Of a DNA stretch of 64,000 nt, positions 9,855 to 18,087 are shown in pieces (position 1 is the first letter of the stretch; every line of letters begins with the position of its first letter). The translations under genes and the position numbers were made by a program. The DNA is taken from the NCBI RefSeq assembly GCF_900100255.1, contig NZ_FMTS01000001.1, positions 930,001 through 994,000 on the forward strand, given 5' to 3'. Below the pieces are notes generated by a model that was given only the letters and a program-made list of their open reading frames with translations, ran no database searches and had not been told where the DNA came from. The stretch comes from Asticcacaulis taihuensis (GTDB lineage: Bacteria; Pseudomonadota; Alphaproteobacteria; Caulobacterales; Caulobacteraceae).

Positions 9855-9905
9855 AAAGCCGCCCCCTCACCAAAACCTGACGAGTCTCTCAACGCCAGTC
9901 ATGCT

Positions 9906-10826
9906 ATGTTGCCTCTTATGACAAATTCTGATCCCCGCTTGCAGCTTTTCGCCGGTGTTGACGGCGGCGGCACCAAATGCCGCGTCCGTGTGCGCAACGC
10001 CGCCGGCGATCTGCTGGGCGAGGCCGAGGGCGGTCCCGCCAATATTCGCCTGGGACTGAACATGGTATGGGCCAACATACTGGGTACGCTCGACCATGTG
10101 CTGGTCCAGGCCGGACGCACCTCCGGTGACTGGGACAAGATCAGCATCGGTCTCGGCCTCGCCGGCATTGCCTCCGCCGAAGATGCCGAGCGCACGATCA
10201 AGGCCGGCCCGCGCTTCGGCCGCTGTGACGCCTCCTCTGACGCCCATACCGCTTGCCTTGGCGCCTTTTCCGGTCGTGATGGCGGCATTCTGATTTCCGG
10301 CACCGGCAGCAATGCCTATGCCTGGGTCGGGCAAAAGGGCACCCAGATCGGCGGCTGGGGCTTTGAGGTCTGCGATAACGGTTCCGCTGCCGATCTCGGC
10401 CGCTCAGCCATCCGCGCCGCGCTCGAAGGCCAAGATGGCCTGGCGCCCGATACCGATTTCACCCGCGCCGTGATCCGGCATTTCGGTGGTCACGCTTCTG
10501 AAATTGTCCATTGGGTCACAACCGCCAAGCCGCGCGACTACGGCACGCTGGCACCTATGGTCATGTCGTTCGCCAATGCCGGCGATCCCGTGGCCACCGC
10601 TCTGGTGCAACATTCGGCGGATGACCTGGCGCGTTATATCAACCGCCTGCACGCCATTGGCGCGACAAAGGTCTGCCTGGTCGGCGGCATGGCGCCTATT
10701 CTCCAGCCATGGATTAATCCGCAGGCCCGCGCCCTGCTGGCCGAAGCGGAGCACGATGCCCTGGAAGGCGGGCTCCTGATGGCCCACGGCGTCAGCAACG
10801 GGCTGCCCCAAACGGTGACTGCATAA
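9906..10826 (+). CDS. nagK: N-acetylglucosamine kinase, BadF/BadG/BcrA/BcrD ATPase family
   Basis: A 306-residue ASKHA-fold sugar kinase. The phosphate-1 loop is seen in FAGVDGGGTKCRVRV near residue 16, the phosphate-2 loop in LISGTGSNAYAW near 122, and the adenosine motif in VCLVGGMAP near 256. It should phosphorylate imported GlcNAc to GlcNAc-6-phosphate in the cytoplasm, supplying NagA. The frame starts at ATG 9906, with a second possible ATG at 9918; neither has a strong ribosome site. Its stop codon overlaps the cutC start by one base, which implies translational coupling. Confidence 0.9.
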   Translation: MLPLMTNSDPRLQLFAGVDGGGTKCRVRVRNAAGDLLGEAEGGPANIRLGLNMVWANILGTLDHVLVQAGRTSGDWDKISIGLGLAGIASAEDAERTIKAGPRFGRCDASSDAHTACLGAFSGRDGGILISGTGSNAYAWVGQKGTQIGGWGFEVCDNGSAADLGRSAIRAALEGQDGLAPDTDFTRAVIRHFGGHASEIVHWVTTAKPRDYGTLAPMVMSFANAGDPVATALVQHSADDLARYINRLHAIGATKVCLVGGMAPILQPWINPQARALLAEAEHDALEGGLLMAHGVSNGLPQTVTA

Positions 10827-11584
10827 TGCACGACATGTCTCACTCCGTTACCAACCGTCTCCTGGAAGTCGTGGTCGATACGGCAGCGGGCCTGCGCACG
10901 GCCGTCGATAGCGGCGCCGATCGTGTCGAACTGGTGGCCGCCCTTTCCGAAGGCGGCCTGACACCTTCGGTTGGCCTCATGAAACTGGGGGGCGAATGCG
11001 GCTGCCCGACGCGGGCCATGATCCGGCCGCGCGCCGGTGATTTTACCTATACGGCGGAAGAACTGCACATCATGCACAGTGATATCGTGGCCGCTGCCTC
11101 ATGCGGGCTTGAAGGGGTTGTACTCGGCGCCAACCTGACCTCCGGCGCGCTCGATGAAGCAGCCCTCAAGGGCCTGGTGGTTCATGCCAAGGCGCACGGC
11201 CTGGCCGTCGCCATGCATCGCGGTTTCGATCTGGTGCCGGACCTGTCCGCCGCGCTGGAAATCGCCATATCTCTGGGCATCGACACCCTCCTGACCTCCG
11301 GCGGCGGCCAGACGGCCGCAGAGGGCGTGGAAGGTCTGGCGGCACTTGTTGCGCAGGCGGCGGGCCGGATAGAGATTCTCGCTGGCAAGGGTATTACGGC
11401 GGAGAACGTCGGCCCCATCCTCGATGCCGGTGTCTCCGCTATCCATGCCTCGTGCAATGCCCCGATCCCGCCGCACGACAGCCGCGCCTTCGCGCTCGGC
11501 TATGTCAGTGCCAATATGCGCGATACCGATGCCCGGTCAGTGGCGCACCTGAAATCTATCCTGACCACCAGGGGGAATGCCTGA
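10826..11584 (+). CDS. cutC: CutC family TIM-barrel protein
   Basis: A 252-residue protein with the CutC signatures GADRVELVAALSEGGLTPS and RAMIRPRAGDFTYT near the N terminus, and LLTSGGGQTAAEG further on. CutC proteins are named for a proposed role in copper homeostasis, but their biochemical activity is unsettled. Here the gene is coupled by one-base overlaps to the GlcNAc kinase upstream and the GntR regulator downstream, in the middle of an aminosugar operon with no other copper gene. A function in aminosugar handling is therefore more likely than copper tolerance (inference). Confidence 0.9.
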   Translation: MHDMSHSVTNRLLEVVVDTAAGLRTAVDSGADRVELVAALSEGGLTPSVGLMKLGGECGCPTRAMIRPRAGDFTYTAEELHIMHSDIVAAASCGLEGVVLGANLTSGALDEAALKGLVVHAKAHGLAVAMHRGFDLVPDLSAALEIAISLGIDTLLTSGGGQTAAEGVEGLAALVAQAAGRIEILAGKGITAENVGPILDAGVSAIHASCNAPIPPHDSRAFALGYVSANMRDTDARSVAHLKSILTTRGNA

Positions 11585-12375
11585 TGAACGCGCCTTCCCG
11601 CTCCAAAACCTACGCAGCCGCGAAAGTGCCTGACATGTCGTTTGCCGAAACCATAGGCCGCCTGGCCAAGGATGACCCCGCACCCTTGTACCTGCAATTG
11701 CAGCGCGCCCTGCGAGACGCCATCCAGAGCCGGCAACTGCATCAGGATGACGCCATTCCGCCGGAACGCGACCTGGCCGAGGAATTCGATGTGTCACGCA
11801 TCACCGTGCGCAAGGCGATCGACGGCCTGGTATCCGAAGGGCTGCTGACCCGCCGTCGCGGCGCCGGTACCTTTGTGGCCTCACGCGTCGAAAAGAGCTT
11901 CTCCAAGCTCAGCTCCTTTTCGGAAGACATGATCTCGCGCGGCCGCAAGCCGCATTCGGAATGGGTGTCGAAATCCGCCGGCGCGGTGACTCCGGAAGAA
12001 TCCCTTTCGCTGGGCCTGTCGCCCGGCGCCCTTGTCTACCGCTTCCACCGTGTCCGCTATGCCGACAACACCACCATGGCGCTCGAATACTCGACCATCC
12101 CCGGCTATTGCCTGGCCTCGCCGGAAGCCGTCACCAGTTCGCTCTATGACGCGCTGGAAAAGACCGGCCACCGCCCGGTGCGCGCCCTGCAACGCCTGCG
12201 CGCCGTCGCCTTCCTGCCGGAACAGGCCGAGCGCCTCGGCGTCAAGCCCGGCGATCCGGGCCTCTTCATCGAACGCCGCGGCTTCCTGCAGGATGGCCGC
12301 GCCGCCGAATTCACCCAGTCCTATTATCGCGGAGACGCCTACGACGTGGTCGCGGAACTCAACGATATAAGCTGA
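11584..12375 (+). CDS. nagR: GntR/HutC-family transcriptional regulator of GlcNAc utilisation
   Basis: A 263-residue repressor. The N-terminal winged helix-turn-helix (residues ~25-95) contains PAPLYLQLQRALRDAI, IPPERDLAEEFDVSRITVRK and GLLTRRRGAGTFVAS. The C-terminal UTRA effector domain follows (LSSFSEDMISRGRKP through YRGDAYDVVAEL), which in NagR/NagQ/DasR relatives senses phosphorylated aminosugars. The ATG at 11584 overlaps the cutC stop by one base. It probably binds the ATTGGTATT-like sites in the TonB receptor/nagP promoter region, forming a feedback loop within its own operon. The exact subgroup (NagR or NagQ type) is not certain. Confidence 0.92.
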   Translation: MNAPSRSKTYAAAKVPDMSFAETIGRLAKDDPAPLYLQLQRALRDAIQSRQLHQDDAIPPERDLAEEFDVSRITVRKAIDGLVSEGLLTRRRGAGTFVASRVEKSFSKLSSFSEDMISRGRKPHSEWVSKSAGAVTPEESLSLGLSPGALVYRFHRVRYADNTTMALEYSTIPGYCLASPEAVTSSLYDALEKTGHRPVRALQRLRAVAFLPEQAERLGVKPGDPGLFIERRGFLQDGRAAEFTQSYYRGDAYDVVAELNDIS

Positions 12376-12389
12376 TACCCCAAGGAATA

Positions 12390-13454
12390 ATGATGCCCTC
12401 CCCACCCCTTGCCCATGCACCGCTCGACGCCAAAAAGACGTTGATGTTCTCCGAAGCCGCCGAAGGCGGCGCGGCCGTCCAGCGTTTCCTGTCCCACAAC
12501 AAGGCCGCGCTCGCCCGCCTCGGCGCGCACCTGAAGGCCAATGCGCCGCGCTCGGTCACCACCGTGGCGCGCGGCTCCTCCGATCACGCCGCGACCTACG
12601 GCAAGTACCTGATCGAGACTTATCTGGGCGTCCCGACCTCCACCGCCGCCATGTCGGTTTCCTCTATTTATGCCGCACCGGTCGTGGCCGAAGACTCGCT
12701 GTGCATCGCCATTTCTCAGTCAGGCCGTTCGCCGGACCTGCTGGCGACTGTGGAAGCCCACCGCAAGGCCGGCGCCTATGTCGTGGCCCTGGTCAATGAC
12801 GAGACCTCGCCGCTGGCCGCCTTGGCCGACGAATTGCTGCCGCTGTGCGCCGGACCGGAAAAATCGGTGGCCGCCACCAAGTCCTATATCGCCTCGCTCG
12901 GTGGCCTGGCCGCCATCGTCGCCGCCTGGTCGGGTGATGAAGCCCTGACCGACGGTCTGCGTGATCTGCCGGCGCAACTGAATGCCGCCTGGTCGCTCGA
13001 CTGGTCCCCCGCCCTGCCGGTTCTGCAATCGGCGCGCAATCTGTTCGTCATCGGCCGTGGTTACGGCTTCGCCGTTGCCCAGGAAGCGGCGCTCAAGCTA
13101 AAGGAAACCTGCGCCCTGCACGCCGAGGCCTTCTCATCGGCCGAGGTCAAGCACGGCCCGATGGCCATTATTAATGACGGCTTCCCGATCATCGGCTTCG
13201 CCACCTCGGACGTGGCCGGCGACGGCGTGCGTGAAGCCGCGCAGGAATTCGCATCGCGCGGCGCCTCGGTCCTGCTGGCCAATGTCGAAGCCGTTAGCGG
13301 CACCACGCCCCTGCCCGCCCTGGCCAGCCATCCGGCGCTCGAACCGATCCTGCAAATCCAGAGCTTCTACTGCCTGGCCAATAGCCTGTCCGTGGCCCGC
13401 GGCCTCGATCCCGACACCCCACCTCACCTCAACAAGGTCACGAAAACCGTATGA
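12390..13454 (+). CDS. nagB2: SIS-domain glucosamine-6-phosphate deaminase (NagB-II type)
   Basis: A 354-residue protein with two tandem SIS sugar-isomerase domains. The first holds ARGSSDHAATYGKYLIE and AISQSGRSPDLLAT, the second GRGYGFAVAQEAALKLKE and SAEVKHGPMAII; it ends with the GlmS-like LNKVTKTV. It resembles the isomerase half of GlmS but has no N-terminal glutaminase domain, which is the pattern of NagB-II deaminases that convert glucosamine-6-P to fructose-6-P and ammonia. AAGGA lies just upstream of ATG 12390; a second ATG follows at 12393. Its stop codon overlaps the nagA start (ATGA). Confidence 0.93.
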   Translation: MMPSPPLAHAPLDAKKTLMFSEAAEGGAAVQRFLSHNKAALARLGAHLKANAPRSVTTVARGSSDHAATYGKYLIETYLGVPTSTAAMSVSSIYAAPVVAEDSLCIAISQSGRSPDLLATVEAHRKAGAYVVALVNDETSPLAALADELLPLCAGPEKSVAATKSYIASLGGLAAIVAAWSGDEALTDGLRDLPAQLNAAWSLDWSPALPVLQSARNLFVIGRGYGFAVAQEAALKLKETCALHAEAFSSAEVKHGPMAIINDGFPIIGFATSDVAGDGVREAAQEFASRGASVLLANVEAVSGTTPLPALASHPALEPILQIQSFYCLANSLSVARGLDPDTPPHLNKVTKTV

Positions 13455-14596
13455 GCCAGACCAGCTTTATCAATGCCCGGATCGCCACGCCAGATGCTCG
13501 GCTGATCACCGGCACCCTGACCTGTGAAGGCGAAACCATCACGGCGATCGGCGATCATGCGCCCGCCGGAGAGATCATCGATGCCGGCGGCGGCTATCTG
13601 CTGCCGGGCTTTATCGACACCCAGGTCAATGGCGGCGGTGGCGTCCTGTTCAATGACGAGACCAATGCCGCCGGTATCGCCGCTATCGGCAGGGCGCATC
13701 GCACTTACGGCACCACCGCCTTCATGCCCACCCTGATCAGCGACGAACTGAGCGTGATCGATGCCGCCATGCGCGCCACCGAAGACGCCATCGCCCAGGG
13801 TGTGCCCGGCGTACTCGGCATCCATATCGAGGGGCCGTTTATCTCGACACAGCGCAAGGGCATCCATAATCCGGAGATGTTCCGTACACTCGACGCCGAG
13901 TCGAAGGCTCTGCTCAAGAGCCTGAAGCGCGGCAAGACGATGGTGACGCTTGCGCCGGAAAACTGCACGCCGGAAGATATCGCCGAACTGGCGCAGGCGG
14001 GTGTTATCCTGGCCGCCGGCCATACCAACGCCACCTATGAAACCACGGTCGAGGCGCTGAAAGCCGGGATCACCGGCTTTACCCACCTGTTCAATGCCAT
14101 GTCGCCCTTTACGCATCGCGCGCCGGGCGTGGTCGGTGCCGCGCTGGAAGACCAGACCAGCTATACCGGCATCATTGCTGATGGCCACCACGTCGACTGG
14201 GCCGCCCTGCGCATCGCCATGCGCACCCGACCGCTCGACCGCTTCATGCTGGTGACCGATGCCATGCCGACGGTCGGTTCGGATACCAAGACCTTCGTGC
14301 TCAACGGCCAGACCATCATCGTGCGCGATGGCGTCTGCGTCGGCCCTGACGGGACGCTCGCCGGGTCGGATCTCGATATGGCCACGGCCGTGCGCAACAC
14401 GGTCAACCATCTGGGCCGCACGCCAGGTGAGGCCGCTATTATGGCCGCCACGGCGCCAGCGCATTTCCTGGGTCTGGGCACTTCGCGCGGTTCACTGGTG
14501 ATCGGCCAGCGCGCCGATATCGTCTGGATGGACAGCGATCTGCAAATGAAGGGCACCTTTATCGGCGCCAAATCGGAAGAAGCCTTGGCGGCTTAA
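13451..14596 (+). CDS. nagA: N-acetylglucosamine-6-phosphate deacetylase
   Basis: A 381-residue amidohydrolase that removes the acetyl group from GlcNAc-6-P, giving glucosamine-6-P for the deaminase encoded just upstream. Visible signatures are LLPGFIDTQVNGGGG, the metal-binding HIEGPF segment, LAAGHTNATYE, FTHLFNAMSPFTHR and the catalytic-region LVTDAMPTVG. It is the last gene of the nag operon, overlapping nagB2 by four bases, and is followed by a hairpin terminator. Length is normal for the family. Confidence 0.97.
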   Translation: MSQTSFINARIATPDARLITGTLTCEGETITAIGDHAPAGEIIDAGGGYLLPGFIDTQVNGGGGVLFNDETNAAGIAAIGRAHRTYGTTAFMPTLISDELSVIDAAMRATEDAIAQGVPGVLGIHIEGPFISTQRKGIHNPEMFRTLDAESKALLKSLKRGKTMVTLAPENCTPEDIAELAQAGVILAAGHTNATYETTVEALKAGITGFTHLFNAMSPFTHRAPGVVGAALEDQTSYTGIIADGHHVDWAALRIAMRTRPLDRFMLVTDAMPTVGSDTKTFVLNGQTIIVRDGVCVGPDGTLAGSDLDMATAVRNTVNHLGRTPGEAAIMAATAPAHFLGLGTSRGSLVIGQRADIVWMDSDLQMKGTFIGAKSEEALAA

Positions 14597-14621
14597 AGGT
14601 CACCTGCAAATACACACAGAG

Positions 14622-14645
14622 AAGCTCCTCTGCGGGGCTTTTCCT
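14622..14645 (+). terminator. Probable terminator of the nag operon
   Basis: AAGCTCC at 14622-14628 pairs with GGGGCTT at 14634-14640 (one G-T pair, five-base loop), followed by the T-rich TTCCTTTA. It lies 25 bp after the nagA stop codon. The stem is short, so strength is uncertain. Confidence 0.55.
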
Positions 14646-14648
14646 TTA

Positions 14649-15065
14649 TCAGGCGATAATATCCGGACGAATCTTGTCTTCGATCTTGGCGATCTGGTCG
14701 CGCAGGGCCAGTTTCTTGCGCTTGAGGCGCGCAATCAATATCTGATCCGGCAGGGGCACGATTTCCAGTGCGCTGATCGAGTCATCCAGATCCTTGTGTT
14801 CCTGCTTCAGCAGGGCGCATTCGTTACGCAGGGCTACAACCTCGCCATCGATCGGCAGTTCGCGCACGCGCGGTTCCAGATCATCGGCTTGAGCCCGTGC
14901 CTCTTCCGGCACGAGGCCGATATAGCTGTGCTCGCCTTCCAGGCGTTGCGCAATCCGGCGCTCGATGTCTTTGTCCGAATCGCCTTTGCCAGTCTGCTCA
15001 TCCGATTTGACCAGATGCAGATTGTCTTTTCCGCGCAAGGTCCGGATATTGCTGTCGTCGTGCAT
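14649..15065 (-). CDS. DUF465 (YdcH-like) domain protein, N-terminally extended
   Basis: A 138-residue charged, helical protein. The C-terminal ~60 residues (LRNECALLKQEHKDLDDSI then LIARLKRKKLALRDQI) match the short DUF465/YdcH coiled-coil family, whose members are usually 60-80 residues. The N-terminal ~75 residues are acidic and polar, with no domain that I recognise. The function of the family is unknown. It lies downstream of the TIGR02444 and ubiX genes on the same strand, and a second, standard-length DUF465 gene lies at 16384 on the other strand. Confidence 0.8.
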   Translation of the reverse strand: MHDDSNIRTLRGKDNLHLVKSDEQTGKGDSDKDIERRIAQRLEGEHSYIGLVPEEARAQADDLEPRVRELPIDGEVVALRNECALLKQEHKDLDDSISALEIVPLPDQILIARLKRKKLALRDQIAKIEDKIRPDIIA

Positions 15066-15137
15066 GAGCCGCCGACTCCTCTCAGGCTTAAGGGGTTGAA
15101 GCTAAAGGACAAAAGAGGGCATAAAAAGCCGCCGCTT

Positions 15138-15644
15138 TCAGTCTTTATAGCGCAATTTTTGCCAGTCTGAAAGGGTCTGCGTCAATCGCGCCAGCTTTTC
15201 CGCCGGATAGTCGTCCGACCAGGCTGAGGCGACATTAAGCAAGGCATCCAGCATGACAGCCGGCATAAGATCATCCGACCGGCGATCGCCCGCACCACTC
15301 AAGGCCGCCAACTGCTCCAGCAGAACCTTCTCCGCCTGTAATTCCATCGCCTTCGCCTGCTCCCGCAGGGCAAGACGAGACCCCGTATCCCCATCCGAAA
15401 GAGGCTGCTTCAACCGTCGCCGCACACGGCGCAGAGGCACAATGACCTCTTCGGACCACGCCCGCGCCATCCCGGCAGCTTGAGACGCCATGACATCACT
15501 GACGGGGCCATGCGTGGCGGCCCAGGCGGCCCATAGCAGCAACGGGACATTCTGGTCATGCGCATCCTGCAATTCCAGGCACTGTTCGGCCACGCCCGGC
15601 GCGCCATATGCGGCCACAACCCATGACCACACATCTTCAGTCAT
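15138..15644 (-). CDS. TIGR02444 family protein
   Basis: A 168-residue predicted cytoplasmic helical protein. The N-terminal pattern WSWVVAAYGAPGVAEQCLELQD and the following NVPLLLWAAWAA are the hallmark of the TIGR02444 family, found widely in proteobacteria without a known function. It overlaps the ubiX reading frame by 8 bp (start at 15644, ubiX stop at 15637), so the two are probably translationally coupled. No catalytic residues are apparent. Confidence 0.85.
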   Translation of the reverse strand: MTEDVWSWVVAAYGAPGVAEQCLELQDAHDQNVPLLLWAAWAATHGPVSDVMASQAAGMARAWSEEVIVPLRRVRRRLKQPLSDGDTGSRLALREQAKAMELQAEKVLLEQLAALSGAGDRRSDDLMPAVMLDALLNVASAWSDDYPAEKLARLTQTLSDWQKLRYKD

Positions 15645-16233
15645 TGAGGCTGATATCCTCGCCCCAGCGCGTCATCGGCACATCGATATCGAACAGGGCC
15701 AGGCTGCGCGCCACGCTTTGACGCACCATGTCATCGAGGCTTTTCGGTTTGGTATAGAAGGCCGGCATGGGCGGCGCGACAATGGCGCCCATCTCGGTTA
15801 CCGCCGCCATTGACCGCAGATGGCCGAGATGCAGCGGGCTTTCCCGCACCATCAGCACCAGCCGGCGGCGCTCTTTCAGGCAGACATCGGCCGCCCGGCT
15901 GACCAGGGAAGAGGTGACCCCCGTGGTAATCTCGCCTAGCGTTTTCACCGAACACGGCGCAATCAACATGCCGAGCGTACGGAAAGACCCCGAAGCGATG
16001 GCTGCCCCGATATCCGCCGGCTTGTAGACCACATCCGCCAACGCCTGCACATCGCCCAGCGAAAGATCGGTTTCGGCCTCCAGCGACAGGGCCGCCGCCT
16101 TGGACACCACCAGGTGCGACTCTATGCCCGCGGCTTTCAGCATTTCCAGCGCGCGGATACCGTAAACCGCTCCGGAAGCGCCGCTTATGGCGACAATAAG
16201 ACGTTGATTGGGTTTCATTTTATCATTTGTCAT
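15637..16233 (-). CDS. ubiX: Flavin prenyltransferase UbiX
   Basis: A 198-residue flavoprotein that prenylates reduced FMN to make the prenyl-FMN cofactor of UbiD-type decarboxylases, as used in ubiquinone synthesis. The nucleotide-binding SGASGAVYGIRALEML lies at the N terminus, followed by the family segments LIAPCSVKTLGEI and RRRLVLMVRESPLHLGHL. The start may be at 16233 or at the internal Met five codons on (16218). A ubiD partner is not in this window. Confidence 0.95.
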   Translation of the reverse strand: MTNDKMKPNQRLIVAISGASGAVYGIRALEMLKAAGIESHLVVSKAAALSLEAETDLSLGDVQALADVVYKPADIGAAIASGSFRTLGMLIAPCSVKTLGEITTGVTSSLVSRAADVCLKERRRLVLMVRESPLHLGHLRSMAAVTEMGAIVAPPMPAFYTKPKSLDDMVRQSVARSLALFDIDVPMTRWGEDISLND

Positions 16234-16340
16234 GCGTAAAACTGCTTAACACATCCTATACTATAATTCTCTCATTACCGTGATCGGATGTAACGGATTG
16301 TGATTCCACATTGCCGGCATACGGGTGTTCCCTGAGTAGC

Positions 16341-16357
16341 CCGGACATGGGGTCCGG
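16341..16357 (+). other. Small hairpin in the leader of the DUF465 gene
   Basis: CCGGAC at 16341-16346 and GTCCGG at 16352-16357 form a perfect 6-bp stem with a five-base loop, 27 bp before the ATG at 16384. It is not followed by a T-run, so it is more likely a leader structure than a terminator. Confidence 0.4.
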
Positions 16358-16383
16358 ACAGAGAGACTGAAGGATACTGCCGT

Positions 16384-16581
16384 ATGAGCATTGAAGCGAG
16401 AGTTCGTGAACTCGACCACCGTCATCAATCCCTCAAATCCATCATTGCCCGCGAAGAACGAAGCCCCTCCGTGGACTCTCTATACCTAAAGGAACTCAAG
16501 CGAAAGAAGCTCAAGCTGAAAGAGGAAATTGAACGCATCAAGACCCTCCAGCGACAGGACGTGATGGAAACCGTCCAGTAG
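16384..16581 (+). CDS. DUF465 (YdcH-like) small coiled-coil protein
   Basis: A 65-residue, highly charged helical protein of standard DUF465 size. VRELDHRHQSLKSII and YLKELKRKKLKLKEEIERI are the typical two-helix pattern. Members are abundant small cytoplasmic proteins of unknown function. It is transcribed alone, divergent from ubiX, and is followed by a strong terminator. Confidence 0.9.
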   Translation: MSIEARVRELDHRHQSLKSIIAREERSPSVDSLYLKELKRKKLKLKEEIERIKTLQRQDVMETVQ

Positions 16582-16630
16582 ACTTTAAACAGAAGAATTC
16601 TGAAGGCGCCAGGTTCGAGCGGCACCGCAG

Positions 16631-16670
16631 AAAAAACCTCCGGGATCAGGCATCCCGGAGGTTTTTCTTT
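16631..16670 (+). terminator. Strong rho-independent terminator after the DUF465 gene
   Basis: AACCTCCGGGAT pairs perfectly with ATCCCGGAGGTT around a five-base loop (16646-16652 centre). The stem is followed by a T-rich tail and preceded by A6, so it could act in both directions. It ends the DUF465 transcript 50 bp after its stop codon. Confidence 0.93.
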
Positions 16671-16773
16671 GCCGAATGACCAACGCAGGATTCTGCTCCC
16701 GCTTCTCGTATCAGTGTACGGAAGCTTGAACAGATGGAGAGACAGGCGTAGAGCGGTGAGAGTTTTTCTCGAC

Positions 16774-17349
16774 ATGGCGGATGGCGGGCCGTTTACGATA
16801 CAGATGACGACCCTCCTGACAGACGAACAACTGATGACCCAGGTGGCGCGTGCCGACAGCGCGGCCTTTCGTCAGTTGGCTGGCCGTCACCTGACGCGTG
16901 CCTATGCCATCGCCTTCCGCCTGCTGCACAGCCGCGAGGACGCCGAAGAGGTGGCCCAGGAAGCGATTTCCAAGGTCTGGCAGAAAGCCGCCGCCTTCGA
17001 TCCCGCCCGCAGCGCTTTCGGCACCTGGTTCTATCGCATCGTCACCAATGCCGCGCTCGATCGCCTGCGCCGCCGCAAAACCCCGGCGGAAAACCTCGAT
17101 GACCATGCCGAAGCCCTGCGTGACACGGCCCCGACCGGCGAGGACCTGCGCATCAAGGCCGACGAAACCCGCCGCATCAGACAGGCCATGTCCGCCCTGC
17201 CGGCCACGCAGCAGATGGCGCTCACCCTCGTCTATTACGAAGAGTTCTCGCAGGCCGAAGCCGCCCGCATCATGAACATCACCACCAGCGCCCTCGAAGC
17301 CCTTCTCTTCCGCGGAAAGAAGGGCCTGAAGCAGAGACTGACCCCATGA
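16774..17349 (+). CDS. ECF-type RNA polymerase sigma factor
   Basis: About 191 residues from ATG 16774, or 181 from the equally possible ATG 16804. Region 2 is seen in YAIAFRLLHSREDAEEVAQE and FGTWFYRIVTNAALDRLRRR. Region 4 is in LPATQQMALTLVYYEEFSQ followed by a helix-turn-helix with TTSALEALLFRGKKGLKQ. Such sigma factors direct RNA polymerase to a small stress or metal regulon. It overlaps the next gene (99 aa membrane protein) by four bases, and a CnrX-like periplasmic sensor follows, so the three act as one signalling unit. I found no clear ECF promoter motif upstream. Confidence 0.93.
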   Translation: MADGGPFTIQMTTLLTDEQLMTQVARADSAAFRQLAGRHLTRAYAIAFRLLHSREDAEEVAQEAISKVWQKAAAFDPARSAFGTWFYRIVTNAALDRLRRRKTPAENLDDHAEALRDTAPTGEDLRIKADETRRIRQAMSALPATQQMALTLVYYEEFSQAEAARIMNITTSALEALLFRGKKGLKQRLTP

Positions 17350-17645
17350 CAGACCCGCTTGACCCCGAACTGAAATCCCTGCTGCAAAAGTGGGAAATCG
17401 ATCCGCCCGCACCGGATATGCCCGCCCGCCTGATCCAGACCGCTCTGAGCCATCCGCAGGAAAAGCCCTGGCATATCGTGGCCATGGAAAACCTGCGGCG
17501 CGCCTTTACCGACTGGCAATACGCCATTGGCTACAAGCTGGCCGCCCTGGCCGGATGCGCGGCGCTGGGTCTGGGCATCGGCATTGCCGCCGGCGAGTCG
17601 CTCGATGTCGCGGGCGTCGCCCTGATGGCCGGACTGGGAGGCTAG
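17346..17645 (+). CDS. Small membrane protein, putative anti-sigma-like partner of the ECF factor
   Basis: A 99-residue protein. The first ~65 residues are soluble and end in LRRAFTDWQYAIGYK. A hydrophobic segment, LAALAGCAALGLGIGIAAG, follows near the C terminus. No zinc-binding anti-sigma motif (HxxxCxxC) is present. The four-base ATGA overlap with the sigma gene and the sensor gene next door make a role in holding or relaying the sigma factor at the inner membrane plausible, but this is inference from position and topology. Confidence 0.75.
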   Translation: MTDPLDPELKSLLQKWEIDPPAPDMPARLIQTALSHPQEKPWHIVAMENLRRAFTDWQYAIGYKLAALAGCAALGLGIGIAAGESLDVAGVALMAGLGG

Positions 17646-17646
17646 G

Positions 17647-18087
17647 ATGAAAAACTGGAAAACCGGCGCCCTGATCGCTGTTTTGCTCGCCTTAAATGTC
17701 CTTCAGGGCGCGGTTCTGGCCGGCCTGTTCATCAAGTCGCGCATGGCCCGGCATGAGGCCGCACCCGTCATCCTGACTGAGGAAAAGATCGCGCAAATGC
17801 CGCCCCAGACCCAGGCCGCCGTCAAGGCCAGCCTAGCGGAGGCCCGGCCGGTGCTGCGTGCCCGCCTGACCGAGGTGCGCAAGGCGCGGCGCGAGTTGAA
17901 ACACTATATTGCCAGCCCGCATTATAACCGCGCCGAGGCCCAGAAGCGCTTCGAGGCCCTGCGTGAAAAGAGCAACCAGGCCCAGATGGTGGCGCAGGAC
18001 ATGCTGCTGAATGCCGCCGACAAAATCCCGCCGGCAGACCGCGCCGACGTGGTTCAGGCGATCAGCGAGGATGACGCGTCAAATTAG
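17647..18087 (+). CDS. Periplasmic heavy-metal-sensor domain protein (CnrX-like)
   Basis: A 146-residue protein with one N-terminal membrane anchor (TGALIAVLLALNVLQGAVLAG) and a periplasmic helical hairpin domain (residues ~45-140) rich in Arg, Ala and Glu. The pattern RARLTEVRKARRELKHYI and RAEAQKRFEALREKSN matches the heavy-metal-resistance/CnrX-CpxP-like family. Such proteins sense metals or envelope stress and control an ECF sigma through an anti-sigma. GGGAGG lies upstream of the ATG. Few His or Met metal ligands are apparent, so the actual signal is unclear. Confidence 0.8.
   Translation: MKNWKTGALIAVLLALNVLQGAVLAGLFIKSRMARHEAAPVILTEEKIAQMPPQTQAAVKASLAEARPVLRARLTEVRKARRELKHYIASPHYNRAEAQKRFEALREKSNQAQMVAQDMLLNAADKIPPADRADVVQAISEDDASN

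Noticed and set aside
13424-14464. 346-codon open frame on the minus strand opposite nagA
   Set aside because: The plus strand has a complete NagA with all catalytic motifs; the antisense product is a His/Gly/Arg-rich string without domains.
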